Positions 26,963-39,368 of a stretch of 64,000 nucleotides of DNA are shown here, in pieces. Where the stretch lies: assembly GCA_036850595.1 (NCBI GenBank), contig CM072155.1, forward strand, positions 7,381,475 to 7,445,474, given 5' to 3'. Under the pieces are notes generated by a model. The model did not search any database, had not been told where the DNA came from, and saw nothing but the letters and a program-made list of their open reading frames with translations. Within the stretch, counting starts at the first letter, position 1. Every line of letters starts with the position of its first letter. The position numbers and the translations under genes are program-made. This DNA is from Rhyacichthys aspro (Eukaryota; Chordata; Actinopteri; Gobiiformes; Rhyacichthyidae).

Positions 26963-27846
26963 AAAAAAAAAAAAAAAAAAAAACATTAAAAAAAAATTCT
27001 GCAAACAAGACACACTGTTGTGGAAAAAAAATGAAACCTTATTATGTGGTCCCCATCCCTATATTTCAGCATAAAAAGAAGGGCTTTGATGTTTATGCCC
27101 CATCATTTGTGTCAGTAACTCAACATTTACCTGCCCCAGTCTTTAGATCTGACTTTTTTGAAGGAACTATAAAATCCTTGCATTATAATCACACTATATA
27201 TAATAACTAGCCTGCTGTCTGTCTGAGCAGCACCGTTTTAAATCTTTAGCTACTGTATGTTTATGCCTGACTGTATTTTAGCTGTAGAGAGACCTCTTGC
27301 TGCGAGATGATTCACTCTGACTCTGTAGCCTACAGTTTATAGTTTGCCACGTTTCCTCCGCTCAAAAAAAAAAAACCTCTGGAAGTGATACTCCCACAGT
27401 GTAAAATGTTAGAGTCCATAATAAAAGCACATCCAGGGACAGTATGAAAGGAAAAGCGGAGTATTAGTGCAGAGATAGCCTGCAGGTGAAAAGCTATAGA
27501 CGCATCTCACCTCTTTGACGTCTCTTTGACCGCTTCAGTCTCTGGAGGAGGCGAAGTCCTGAGTCAGCAGCTTTCTCCCTTTTCCTAAATCAAACTCCAA
27601 TCCCTCCTCGTGTTTTTTCCTGGGATTATCTTGCAGCCCGTACTCTCATCTGACACGAACAGCTGGGGTTGTCAGCTCGTAAAAGTCTGTGACCTTGAAG
27701 TGGTCATTGATGCGCGCGTAAAAGTAGCTTGTCAGAGGTTCCAAAGGGCGGACAGAGAACAGTGTGCAGACCTGGAAGAGTCCGGTTACACCCGAAAGCT
27801 CACACCCACGGTCAGTCATTCCATCTCGACTTGAATGGTGCACGGC

Positions 27847-27979
27847 TCACCAGCGTCTGTTCACGTAGTTAGGGGGGAACTTCTGGATACCCCACAGCAC
27901 CTCTGCTGGTGCATTTCCGTTGGGGCTGAATTCCACCGCTCCATCCCTCCCATCGGCTCCACAGCTGCACCAGAGCGCA
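27847..27979 (-). other. Unassigned coding-like terminal exon
   Basis: On the minus strand a good acceptor (tccttcccccaacag) is followed by a 133-base open exon that ends in TGA. Read from phase 2 it encodes 43 residues of protein-like composition, starting ALWCSCGADGRDGAVEF and ending FPPNYVNRRW. I do not recognise the family and could not find its upstream exons with confidence. It lies upstream of c1qtnf6 in the same orientation. Confidence 0.35.
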
Positions 27980-28059
27980 CTGTTGGGGGAAGGAGAAGAC
28001 GAGGGTTCACCGGGAACAGGGTTGAAAGGTTCAAGTGACAGAAAATCAGGCAAGCATAA

Positions 28060-29290
28060 GGAAGAGATTTAGTAAAATGAAGTGATGAAAAAAATAAGCT
28101 CATCCTGGAAAATGACTTAAAGGATCGTGTACAGTTTTTGTTCTGTGGTATTTAAAGAGACAATCCAGTTTTTCAAGTGGGGTTGTATGAGGTAGAGCTA
28201 CAACAAATCTGACACAAGGAATAAACTATGCAGCCAGCTACTATATAAGATAGATGCTAATTGGAAAACACATATCAAACAAGCTGCAAACGTTCGGTCG
28301 AGGCATGCGCTGAGAAAGGGTCCAAACTCTTGACCCTCTGCCTGGAAGTAATTCCCAAGGCCTCAATTTGAACTTTACAAGAGAAATAAACAGAGCGTTG
28401 TGTTCTGACATGCCCCAGAATCAAAGATGGTTTGTTTTTTAAAGTGGCTCAAAGTGAACCCAAGTTTGTTTTGACAGTTTGCAGGGCACCGAGGCTTTTT
28501 AGAAGTTGGACATTAGTGAGGTTTCTTGATCTTGAGACTGGTCTAATGGAAACTTTTCTTGGTCTCATTTCAGGCTCTAACTCATGTGTACTCAGTGTAG
28601 ATCTAGGTTATAGTGGATTTTAGCTCATGACTTGCCAAGACCTGTGACCTAACTGGTTTGTGTTTTTACTGTGACGTCTATGTTATCTTAATATATAAAA
28701 AATAGTTATCCCTCCAACAACAAGTTCTAACCCTTCCACAGTGTTGGATCTGATCTAATCCTGTGTTTGGATCTTAACTATGGCATCTCTTATATTCTCT
28801 TGTCACCACTTAGTCTCAATCCCTAAAATCCAGTCTGGTGTTGGTTAATATGGTCTTGACTACTTCACTAAAAATATAAATTTTAGATAGTATGTAGCAG
28901 AAGATACACAGACTCACATCCTATGGACCAAAACCGGCCTACTGCATTTTTTAAACAATCTTGGCTGTTTATAGAGTATCTCAAACTGGACGAGGTCCTC
29001 CATCAGTGTGATGTGACAGCACTGTGCAAACATATCAGTACTTTGCTTTTACGAAGCCATGGCATGAGTGGTACTTTAGGTGAAACAGGTCCTATGTGCA
29101 CGTGTCACATACAGTACGGTCCCACAGCTGGTTAGCATTACTGCCCATGTGTCCTGAAGGTCGACTAATGCAGTTACATCAGAAGAACATTCCTTTGCCC
29201 CGCAGCCAATGTAAACTCTCTGGAGACGCATGTGAAAGCACCTATTAAGCCGTTTTATCTCACTCTAAACATGGACTATCTGCTGTTTTT
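28060..29290. other. Non-coding stretch
   Basis: I see no coding exon or recognisable repeat here. Confidence 0.5.
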
Positions 29291-29293
29291 TAG

Positions 29294-29428
29294 GAAGGAA
29301 GCCCTGGTTCCCAGAGGAGCCCATTACCCTGTCGTCTCCGTCAGCCTCCAGACCCAAAACGAGTCTTCTCCGGGACTTCTTGTGCCTCAATAACTCCTCA
29401 ACGGTGTCTGTTTCCTCAGGCGCTTGAC
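29294..29428. other. Coding-like island, strand uncertain
   Basis: This GC-richer block is open in several frames. On the plus strand it follows a strong acceptor (gctgttttttag) and one frame reads PWFPEEPITLSSPSASRP before stopping at TGA. On the minus strand a frame reads APEETDTVEELLRHKKSRRR and ends at a possible donor (agg|gtaatg). I cannot decide which strand, if either, is coding. Confidence 0.25.
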
Positions 29429-29439
29429 GAGCAGAGGCA

Positions 29440-32120
29440 AATGTAGGTGCAGTTCACACTATGAGAAACACAGAGGGGTAAAGGTCAGGTCACTAGGTCA
29501 ACCTGATTTATGTTGACGTCTAAATATGGGCTTCAGTTCAATTAAACTCTACTGATTCCTGTGGGGAAGTGCAGGTGATGTCTTGTAAAGTCTCGCCCAA
29601 TTGCAGACAGTGTGTAGAAAATGGTCCGAATGAGGGCTACCAAACAGTGAAGATATTTATCGACAAATAGATACATCAGGACAAAAGAAATATAGAGCTA
29701 ACATAGCCACACGATTCAGGAAGAGAAGAACTGCTGGCTATAGATACATTTATCCGTTTGAATAATCTGCTGCCTTTAAACCAAATTTAACTTATTTATT
29801 CCAAAAATGTCCAACAGGGGGCAACATTTTCGAACTTCAATCTTATGTTTTTCTTTTTTGTCTTCATTTTATTTATTGCTTTTTAACAAACAAACAGCAA
29901 CAGAAATGACGATGGGAATTTAGTTAAGAGACCATCTTTGTTCACCATAACTATACATTTTTTCAACGCTCCAGTCCTCTTATTCATCATGTGCTCATTT
30001 GTCTAAATACATCAAAACTGCTTCCCAAATTTCATAAAATCAATAAAATCAACATTTTATGAAATTTAAATTTTTTAGTGTTTCTTTTTGGTGCTGTTTC
30101 TCTGTGTAAACAGTCATATCCAGTGCTGGAATAGACACCGTAGCCATGACTTCCTTGTTGACATCTGTGTAGACCAATAGGAGCGTCCCTTGTGCAGGAT
30201 TGAGCGATATGATTGGCCAAAGCTTCTGGTGCATGCCTGACATTAAAAGGCCCAGTTGATGTCTTGTTTTTTCACAGATGATTGTTACATAGTGTGGGAA
30301 ATGTCAAACAAGGCACACTTTGTCTTTGGGGCTTCCTGTTTCATGCGAAGAAACCATCAAATTTGAGATGATTAGTTTTAAAGCAACATTTTACCTCAAA
30401 ATATGAAGCCTGCAAATTATAAAAAGTATAAAAATGATATACAATGTCGCTTTAAAACTGCACAGAAACCAAACCACAGTGTGTTCTCGTAATGTGTTAA
30501 ACCACACAATAAGTCAACTTGAATTCTTGACTGCATATTTGTATTGCACCATATTATTTTAGCCAACAATATAACCTCTGACCTCAGTGCTTGGAGTCCA
30601 ATCTTTAGCTCATAGACACCTGGGTGTGGTCACAGCTAACATAGCTGCGTGTACAGAGTAACTCCAAAGCTGCAGCTGTTTGTCTTTTTTTGGTTTCAAT
30701 GTCCTCTGGACCACGGCCCATTCGGTGGTTGGTGTCTCCTCCTTTTGACCACAGTTCTGTGTTTTTGCCTCAGGTCCACATAAACAGGGTGAAACCAAAC
30801 ACACACTGTCTCTTCCCACATCCAAAAGAACTCTGTGGTTTGTTTCACAGAACTGTTTCACTTTTTCACTCTTTGTGCCTCTGGTCTGTCTGGTCAGGTC
30901 TCTTAAAAAGCTCTGAGACATGACAGACAAAGACAAAGTGCTGTAAACACACTGAAACTCATGGACTGTTTGTTTGGACAGAGCCAGCTCACCAGACGTT
31001 TTTATAGGATTGGGGGTGAAGGGGAATGAATGTTTGAAATGCTGGGTTTTTGTTGCAAAAGAGACAGATCTCAGAGGAACAAAAACATAAAAATGGATTA
31101 ACTCTTCATTATTCAGGTTTATAACGCCATCTTGTGGGGGAAATTACCTACTACAGCCATGTTTTCAGATACAGTTTTTCACAAATTGCTAAGACACATT
31201 TCCTGAAACCTAAAACCCATTTCACTACACCGCTAATGCTATTTCTAAAATTAAAAGTAAAAAAAACCTCTGACTTCTCAGTCAAAAGCTAACTCTTGAC
31301 ATATTTTGCATTCTGTCGTCAAAATGAACAGACACAACACACAATGATATATCATCAGAAACAAAATGACAAAACTTAGTCCAACTCAATAGAACAAACT
31401 GAATAAATATAGTTTCTACAATAGATGCAGCTTCTTTTTTTTTTACATATATAAAGTCAAAAACACTTTCCCAAACCAGTATCATGGCATTTACCATCAG
31501 TCACTGTATCACTTGCATATTTCAAGATACAAGTATAACATGTTTTTGAGTCCATAGTCGCAGAAGTTTCAGCTCATCTTTTTATATTGGCTTCAGTTCA
31601 TTGATTAGTTGCGTGTTCGTCGAGACAGTGTGATAATTGTGTCTAACTTCTGCCTCCTGTCGTTATCTTTTTCAATCAGGAGCCTAAGAATGTCAAATGT
31701 GTTCAGTGTTTGGACATAAATGTTTTTAAGCAGATAACTCTTTTTTTTTAGAGAATTGCAGCTAGTTTTTTTTGTCAAAACTGTATGATCATTGGCCCAT
31801 TTTACAGTTATATTCTTCTCCTATGATCAGCTATAGGATATAATTTAACCTAAATAATAGTTTATCAAGCCCTTTTCTTTGAAGGTAAAATATACAGGAT
31901 TCATTTTATTTGCAGGAACACAAACTCTTCCTAGACTTTAGTTTTAGTGCATTTACTCAATAAAACAAACAAACTCTCTGTAGCTGGGCCTTGGACAACA
32001 GAGTGTTAAAGATGGCGTCTCATCCAGCACCGTTAAACAACTTCTGTATCTGCGTGAAGAAGACTGAAGAGTAGTATGAAGGACGAATGGTCTTACCTGG
32101 ATGTGCATTTTCTCAAATGA
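29440..32120. other. Non-coding stretch
   Basis: I see no supported gene. Repeat-like blocks are present (for example about 30090-30240, with the phrase 'atgattggccaaag'), but no family could be named. Confidence 0.45.
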
Positions 32121-32129
32121 CGGTCAGCA

Positions 32130-32290
32130 TTATTAAAAAAGCCCACTCTTGTCTGTTCTTCCTGAGGAGGCTGAAGTGGGCTGAACCCAGCTCTCTCATC
32201 GCTCAACACTGTTTTATCAGTGTTTGGTGAAGAGCATACAGTCATCCTCCATCACTGTGCGGTGTGGGAACTGCTCCTGATGTTGACAGA
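32130..32290 (+). mobile_element. Degenerate non-LTR retrotransposon fragment
   Basis: One frame reads CLFFLRRLKWAEPSSLIAQ, resembling the conserved region after the reverse transcriptase of vertebrate LINEs. The frame breaks soon afterwards, so this is a dead fragment. Confidence 0.45.
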
Positions 32291-32469
32291 AATCCTATGC
32301 ATATGGTGGTTCGAGGATATTTACATCAGTCGGTGGAGAAGCTGAAAAGTCCCAACATATTCCTCAGAGGCTATAAGAAAAAAAAACTACACTTCTGGAT
32401 CTGAGTAACAAAATGACTCATGTGTTGCCTCATAGACCTTTAAATAATATCTATGGCCCTCAAATAACA

Positions 32470-32770
32470 TATAATAATAATAACTTTATTTATATACCAC
32501 TTTTCAAAAACATGGTTACAAAGTGCTTTATACAATCCCATTAAAAAATGAGATGAGGAAAATAATTGTAACACCCTTAAAAGACAATAAAACAACCTGA
32601 CTGAACAATAAAAGATAAAATAATGCAGATAAAACAGTCTAAAATGTAGCATAATTCCAGGAGCTATAAAATGAAAGGTTGCACACTGGTTCATATGGAG
32701 ACAGTAGTTCTGCTGTGTACCCAGGGGCCAGACCATGAAAGGCTTTAAAAGTAACTAGTAAAATCTTAAA
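32470..32770. repeat. Teleost dispersed repeat (LINE/SINE-like)
   Basis: It begins with (AAT)n and 'aactttatttatata', contains 'acaaagtgctttat', and ends with 'gaccatgaaaggctttaaaa'. These phrases recur in fish dispersed repeats. Confidence 0.5.
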
Positions 32771-33272
32771 ATCAATCCAAAACCCAAATGACCTTTACTT
32801 GTATTTCATCATTTCACTCCTTTGTTTACTTTTGGCCAATCACAGTTCACAGAAAAAAAGGGAAACGCAGCAAAATGATGTCACAGGACAACAAATTTCC
32901 AAAAAGGTCCATTTCAATTCTGACTGATGAACTAGTTTATTATGGTCAATGTAAAGTGAAACATAATGATTTGACATAAAAACCAAACACTGTATTGTCA
33001 GTCTGTTTGTGTCTAACATGGCTAAATATACACAATGTTCTGCAAGGTGAGCGGATGCTGGTTGTGCGAGTCTAAAATGTCAAACCACATTCTAATTACA
33101 CTCTCTCACAGTCACACTCACTGCCGAGGCCACCTGACAGGACACGTAAACACACAGTTGCAGTCGCAGTCACGTGCCTTCGTTCTCCAGGCACTTGCCC
33201 ACCCTGCAGCCTCCCGATTTCACAACGACACACACAGGAAGTCAAAGGGGTGACCCAATTTTACCAGAGCTT

Positions 33273-33278
33273 TTTATT
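33273..33278 (-). terminator. Candidate poly(A) signal of il2rb
   Basis: TTTATT on + (AATAAA on -) lies about 600 bases after the il2rb stop codon. No stronger site was noted. Confidence 0.35.
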
Positions 33279-33868
33279 TGGTTTGGTCGACGCACAGATG
33301 TCACAAATGCAGCGGAAACCTCGAGCATGTGGAGAGTCAGAAATAGTATTTATCAGTGACCCCAATGCTTTACAGAAACATAAAACATACATCAACCAGT
33401 ATGTATATGTATGCATAGGAATAGAAATGTTGTGTAGCAGTAAAAATGCAATCTACCTTTGCAAACCAGCTGCCATTTCTTCCAGTGAATAACTGTATGA
33501 GAGTATGTCCTAAATATTGCAATACATTGACATAAATATACTGCACACTCATTAAGAAGGCTCTAAAAATCAAACAACATAACACACTTAACATCAAATC
33601 CTTAATCTTCCTGCACATCAAAGTTAACATTCAGGGTTTGTAAATGTATATTATAATAGCAGTTCGAGCTTTTCTTTAAATGCAGTGTCAATTAATTGAA
33701 CTGTTAATCACATGGTTGCATATGAGAAAAGTCTATATAAAATTAAAAAAAATAAACCCCAGTTTCACAGCTATACATATATTTTTTACCAGACAGAAGA
33801 TATTATGTGAACAATGTAGCAGCCAAATAAGAACTCATATTAAACATTCTTCCCTCTACGACATGTTT

Positions 33869-36717
33869 TCAGATGGATTTGTTGCTGAATGTGGTTTGCA
33901 GCTCTTTGAGAGTGAGATAGCCTGTTTTACACGGGTCCACAGGTAAGGAGGAGGCCCTGCACATAGGCCCAGCCACAGGCCAGGCTGACAGGTTCCCACC
34001 AGCAGCAGGAGAGGCAGCCACGGATGGGTCCATCTCCATCACCTGATTATCCGACAACACCGGACCTGAAGCACGAGGAGGGGGTTCGGGAGAGAAGGAT
34101 GTGACAGAGGGAGGATGGAGCAGAAGGGGAGAGCTCTGGTTATCATCTGAGACATTCTCCGCCTGCTCATTGTATTTTTCAAACTCAAAGCCAGAATCTG
34201 GGCTCTGCGGCTCCCTCCGGAGGCTCTCGTAGATAGACGCAGAGTTGAAAGAAGGGCACAGGGACAAGTGAAGTTTCTTGTGCGGACTGAGGACGTTGCC
34301 ACGGTAACTGAAGTACGGGGGGGTGCGCGTCTGAGCCGAGCCGCTGTCGTAACTGGACATGAAGTAACCCATGTTGGAGAAGCAGGAGGAGGACGAGGAG
34401 GACGAGGAGGAGAGGTGGTCCGTGGGACGGCTGCGGTCGAACGAAGGGCCGGTTGTGGAGTGAAGGAGGGCTGTGGTGGGGCTGCTGGAGGGGGAGGGCA
34501 GAACATACCAGGTGTCACACACCTCCACAGAAGAGATGTCCTCACAGGGACGCGCCACGAAGAAGGACTCTGAGGCTGCCACAGGGTTCAACCATTTCTG
34601 AGGAAAGACAAAATGACAGTGACGTTTTTGAGAGTCACATTTTCTCATCTATTGTTCCTTTTTATGAGTCATTATAAATATGTTCTGGACACATCTATTG
34701 GGGATGGAGTGGATCCCTCCTTCTGTGGTTCTCCTGGAGGTTTCTCTTTTTCCCCGGCTGCGTTTCTGAGTTTTTCCTCACCCTGATGGAGGGTCTAAGG
34801 ACAGGGGGTGTTGTCTAGTTTAACCTGTTTCATATTTACTATCTTTTGTTTTGTTCATCCCTTTGAGGCAACTGTTGTTGTGATACCAGGCTATAAATAT
34901 AAAATATAAATAAAGCTACAAATACATATGTTATCTCGAAATAACTTTTAAGATATAGTGTGAAGGTATAAGAAGAATCAGGAGTACATAATTAGGATTG
35001 TACTTAATGGATGTAAAGTCACAAAATATATGACAACAAAGAGAGAATAGAGCAGCTCAAGTATTCATGCAGAGGGTACTCCAGAGCAAAATGAGGAATA
35101 AATGCATATTCTACAAAAATCCCATGAGCAATACAAACCTATAGATTTTGTTAACACATTTTAAGCAATACAGATTTGTGGAATGCACCAAAAGTTCTGA
35201 ATAATATTTTCATGCCCATTTTCAACCCTTTAATAACCATTCACCTTTAAATTTCCTCCGTGGATAGAGTGAAGTGTGCGGAAGTATTTGGAAGGGTTTG
35301 GTACTGGCTTCTCTCTCATTAGTCTGGAACAACATGGATACATCAAATTATTAAGATAAAAAAATGAACACAAAACCATACTAATGTACGTTACACACAA
35401 TTGCACTAACCTTTTTCTTATGCAACACCAGTAAAAGACCAGAAATAAAGGGGTGAAGAGGCCCAAGCTGAGCAGTAACCAAATTAACAGAGAGAGCCGG
35501 TCCGGAATCAAACTTTCTAAATCCAAGTATGACAGAATATTAGATTTTATTGTAATATTAGTTTTAGTGTGTTGGTTCTCACTTTAATATTACCTTCTTT
35601 CTGTAAAGTTGGCCCTGCCTCCCAAGACGTGATAGGACTCCAGTCGCTCCAGTGGCTGTTATTCCTCTTGTCAGGCCTCACTCTGACTCTCACCTGGTGA
35701 CGCCCTGTTAGTTTTTTCCCTATTAGTAACACATGGTCTCTTAAGGGCAGATTGGGGACCTCCTGAGAGCGGAAACATTTCGATATTAATGCAAGATCCC
35801 GACACTAAATATATAGACGTAGAAGACGTAAACACTCACGCTCCACGTCTGGGTAATGTGTTTGATCTGAGCTTGGTAAAAAGGCTCCAAAAACCATGAG
35901 CGAGGACTGCCTGGAGTCCACGATATCCTGGTTCCGTTAGCGCTGCTGTTCACATTGGGAGCGCCAGGAGGGTGCATTTTAACTGTTGGCAGAAAGAAGA
36001 ACGTGTACACACAAATCCAGAAAGAAATACATTTAGAATATGTTTTTAAAATGAATGAATGAAATGAATTTTTAAGGATGCAGTCAGGTTTTACTCACTG
36101 TGATCTTTTGGGTAATACTTTCTGTGGGTTTCAACCAAAGTGCCATTGCACGTCATGCTGATATTTGGCATTACTTCATACGAGTTAAATGTCTGAAATA
36201 CAGCAAATGAAGAAGTGAGATCATCTGAGAAGTCCTTAAATCATCTTTAAAAATAACTTACTGTGTCAAAGGAAAAGGTGCAGCCTGGAAATGAGTTTAC
36301 GGGTTGCTCAAGTTTGCAGCTTCGACTAGAAACATTAAACTCACACTCAGCACTTTGATCATTTTGTTAGTGTTATTTGGATTAATGTCAACTTAAGTAA
36401 CCAGCCTTACATGACAAGATGGGAGGATCTCCCACCGTCTCTTATGACATACTGGATCTTGACGCCGGAGATCAAACAGTCCGAGCTGCCGCTGTACGGG
36501 GAGTTCTTCCAGGCGCATGTGACATTTCTGACAAAATCATTTACACAGGACAGACCTGGAAAACAATGACATGATAATACATGAAAAGAGTACTCAGCAA
36601 AGACCACAGATGTAATAACAGAGCAACTCTACCTTGCAAGCTTCTGGAAGAATGGGCTGCGTGCACTGACAAGAGAACCACAGCTGCATACAAGGACCAC
36701 TGCAACTCCACTGCCAT
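33869..36717 (-). CDS. il2rb: Interleukin-2 receptor subunit beta
   Basis: This is the shared IL-2/IL-15 signalling chain, a type I cytokine receptor of lymphocytes. Minus-strand coding exons: 36633-36717, 36411-36555, 36262-36325, 36099-36192, 35840-35982, 35594-35762, 35411-35516, 35245-35323, 33869-34597. All are in phase and give 537 residues (human 551). Features: signal peptide (YAAVVLLSVHAAHS), paired cysteines of the cytokine-receptor D1 module, fibronectin III module with WSDWS (SHWSDWSP), one transmembrane helix (LLIWLLLSLGLFTPLFLVFYW) and a box 1-like PVPNPSKYF just inside the membrane. The large last exon encodes a Ser/Pro-rich cytoplasmic tail ending near GYLTLKELQ, which corresponds in position to the distal STAT5-docking tyrosine of mammalian IL2RB. 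It is oriented as its human counterpart next to C1QTNF6. Confidence 0.93.
34690..34915. repeat. Teleost dispersed repeat in the last il2rb intron
   Basis: It contains 'cctggaggtttctct', 'tttctgagtttttcctcacc' and an A-rich tail with 'aataaa'. This is typical of the 3' part of common fish retroelements. Confidence 0.5.
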
Positions 36718-37088
36718 GGCTTGAATGTTAGTGCAGAAAAGGAGAAGACAAGTACAAATATTCATGTATGGAAATTTGCAGTTTCATTGAAAGTTTCCAT
36801 TGAATGTGCACAAGATATGTCAAGTCTGTTATGATGTTATGTTAGCAACCGTTTACTCACTGCACTCAAATACAACTTAAATATGCCAAACAACTACTGT
36901 ATACATTTGGGTGACAATAGTATCCAATAAGCTAAACCCTTTTTTATTATTAAGTGTTAAATATGAAATAGTCTATCATTGCAATGACTTGGACACAAAG
37001 GATAACAGTTTAATGCATCTATAAGCTTTGACAACATACAAATGCATTCATCAATTTCCAAAATAATACAGCTTAAGTGAAACAGTAC

Positions 37089-37200
37089 CTCTCGATCCTT
37101 GTGCCCTTGAGAAGAGACACATCTCCTGAGCTGGAAACTTCAGAATCCCGTCTCTCTCTGTCTCGTCTCTCTGTTACTCATCCCTCCATCTCCTCCTGCT
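37089..37200 (-). promoter_or_regulatory. il2rb: Probable il2rb noncoding first exon
   Basis: A minus-strand donor (atcgag|gtactg) ends an exon at 37089. This fits a leader exon spliced to the coding exon that ends at 36633. Its 5' end is not determined. Confidence 0.35.
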
Positions 37201-37340
37201 CAACCTTCGCTTCTCTTTTATATATAAGTGCCCAGTGACATTTTCCACCCGTGACCGCAGGCTGTGTTCGGGGCTTACAGGAAACGTCATGAAGCTGTGA
37301 GTGATGTGAGATGGGCTGGTCGCGCTGAGGCGAGCACCAC

Positions 37341-37382
37341 CTCCTCCTCCTGCTGCTGCTGCTACTGCTACTGCTGCTGCTA
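37341..37382. repeat. Trinucleotide repeat (CTC/CTG/CTA)
   Basis: An imperfect array of about 14 triplets, cctcctcctcctg followed by ctgctgctgctactg, lies just upstream of the probable il2rb leader exon. Confidence 0.8.
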
Positions 37383-37499
37383 CCTGGACTCCACCATTGG
37401 GTTTGAACATAATAAAGGCAGTGAACACACAAAATGACAAAGCGCAGCCACATCCTGTTTCAATAACCGAGCGGGGCGTACAAAAGAAGAGACTTATGA

Positions 37500-39321
37500 A
37501 GTGGTTGAAACACAATGAAAGGCAGCCTAAAACAAGCAGAAAGAGAGGATTTAAGTGGTGCCTAATTTAGAAGTAGGGGGGGTATTTTCATTGCATGCAC
37601 TCCATAAAAGCTGCACACAGACAAATGTGCTACTGAAGTGTTCAAATGGGGACAAAGTGGTAAAAAAAAATGTTGAAGTTGTAACCACTAAACTAAATGA
37701 CTATGTACTGCAATGTCAGAAACTGACATTGAGTCTACAGTAAAATCTAGCTTTCTAAATGAACGTTAATATTTTAAAGGCGCAATATAAGCTATAGAAT
37801 TTCTGGGTCAAGTCAAATCCTGGCTTTTTACCTGAACTTTCACCTCTAATCATATGTAAAGATTTGATGTATATCCTGTGATTCTGTGTGCTGTGGTTGG
37901 CTGAGAGCAATACAGTCCAAAATGACCCTCTTTTGTAAACAAAGGACAAAAATTTGGTTGGTTTAGAGATACTTTCATCTTTAGATTCTTCTATAGGGTT
38001 TAGAATATGAAATCCTGCGTAGTATGCCTTTAAATTTGAATGTAAAGGAAAAAAACCTGTTAAGTTGGTGACATTGTGTTTGTCTAAAATGACGTAATGG
38101 GTCCATTTCTATTTAAAACAGTCACTGCTTTCCAAAGTGTCAAATATATACGACAATATTAAATAAAGAATAGTAAATAAACCAAATAAGAACAAAATAC
38201 TAAGACATACTGTACGTTTTAGCTAAAAAGTAAAATCAATCAATAAATAAAAGCAACTAAAAGCTTTTTATCAATAGTCTATGAATGGTGATTGTAGTAA
38301 ATGTCAAAAATACAACCTCATTGCTTCCATTGTTGCCATGGAAACTAAATAATCAAGTATGATGGTGGTTAGATTATCTTTGTTTATAATAATGATATAA
38401 TAAAGTTCAGATTTAAACTTGAGTAAATGTCTTATACAATAAAGGAATGAAAACAGTTCTTAAGCCTTGCAGTCAAATGTCAATTCTGTTAAAGTGTCAT
38501 CTAGCTCAGTGAGGGGCTATTGTGTAAGACCTTCCACATGGGCCTAGAAACCACAGAGTAGTAGAAGACACATAATTGCGACACACAACTCCTCTGAAGT
38601 TAGAATCTGGAGGCACCTGTCAGACTGGGCCAGAGGCTGCACGCCGCCCCCAGTTTTCATGCTTTTACATAGGCTTTAGCATTGGTGGGCGGGGGTGCGG
38701 GGGAAGGCAAAGGAGAGCACATGGAGGCAGACAGAGCACTCGTCAAAAGGTCAGAGTCCTCTGTGCCTCCTGTGCAGCGTCGCTAACGAGACCAGAGTGA
38801 CAAAGAAAAAAACAAAACAAAAAAAAGTCCCACAACGGACGGGGCTGGGTGTCAGTGTGTAGGAGGTGAGAACAGCAACAATAGCAGGAGACTTGAAATG
38901 CAGTTTAAATAGTGTATCTAGAGTTATTACTCAGCAGTAGTCAAATTCAAGTAGTAGAAAAGCTAGTTGGTAAAGAAATGATCCCATTGTTGAACTGATG
39001 CTTATCAGTTGGTAGAGACAGAAAGTGAGTTTCAGTGGTTTGTGCTGAAACTACCACAAAATGCTGCTCTGGCTCTCAGCACTTGACATCCTTCACTAAA
39101 GAGAGCATCGGACTAAAGCATATTCATAATGAAAATGTATTCAATGTACTTTCAAGGAGCTCTACATAAAAAATTGAAAAACAAGAGCTTACAACCTCTT
39201 TTTTCTTTTTATAAATATTATATCGAAGGTGTTGTTTTGCATTCGTTAAAACAAATGACGAAACATAAATACTTCGATCACCAACTTTATTTTTGTGTTT
39301 CTACTGAATCAAAAGCTTGTG

Positions 39322-39325
<4 letters not shown>
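37500..39325. other. Non-coding stretch between il2rb and cimip4
   Basis: I see no coding exon. The part at about 38630-38780 is G-rich. Confidence 0.45.

Positions 39326-39354
<29 letters not shown>
39326..39354. repeat. (CA)n microsatellite
   Basis: An uninterrupted CA dinucleotide array of about 14 copies lies just beyond the cimip4-like stop codon. Confidence 0.95.
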
Positions 39355-39356
<2 letters not shown>

Positions 39357-39368
39357 CGGGGCAGGACA

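Larger units (their letters stand above)
24800..27846. other. Non-coding and repeat stretch upstream of c1qtnf6
   Basis: Apart from the repeats listed separately, I see no coding exon. It includes a poly(A) run at about 26963-26983. The 27500-27850 part is moderately GC-richer and could hold a c1qtnf6 promoter or noncoding exon, which I could not place. Confidence 0.5.

Noticed and set aside
30610..30936. 108-codon minus-strand open frame
   Set aside because: No acceptor, donor or domain, and the opposite strand is equally open.
34039..34573. Long open frames on both strands over the last il2rb exon
   Set aside because: Shadows of the real minus-strand frame, caused by Ser/Pro-rich, GC-rich coding sequence.
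37174..37515. 113-codon minus-strand frame upstream of il2rb
   Set aside because: Built on a trinucleotide repeat (poly-Ala/Ser), with no family match; more likely the il2rb promoter and leader.
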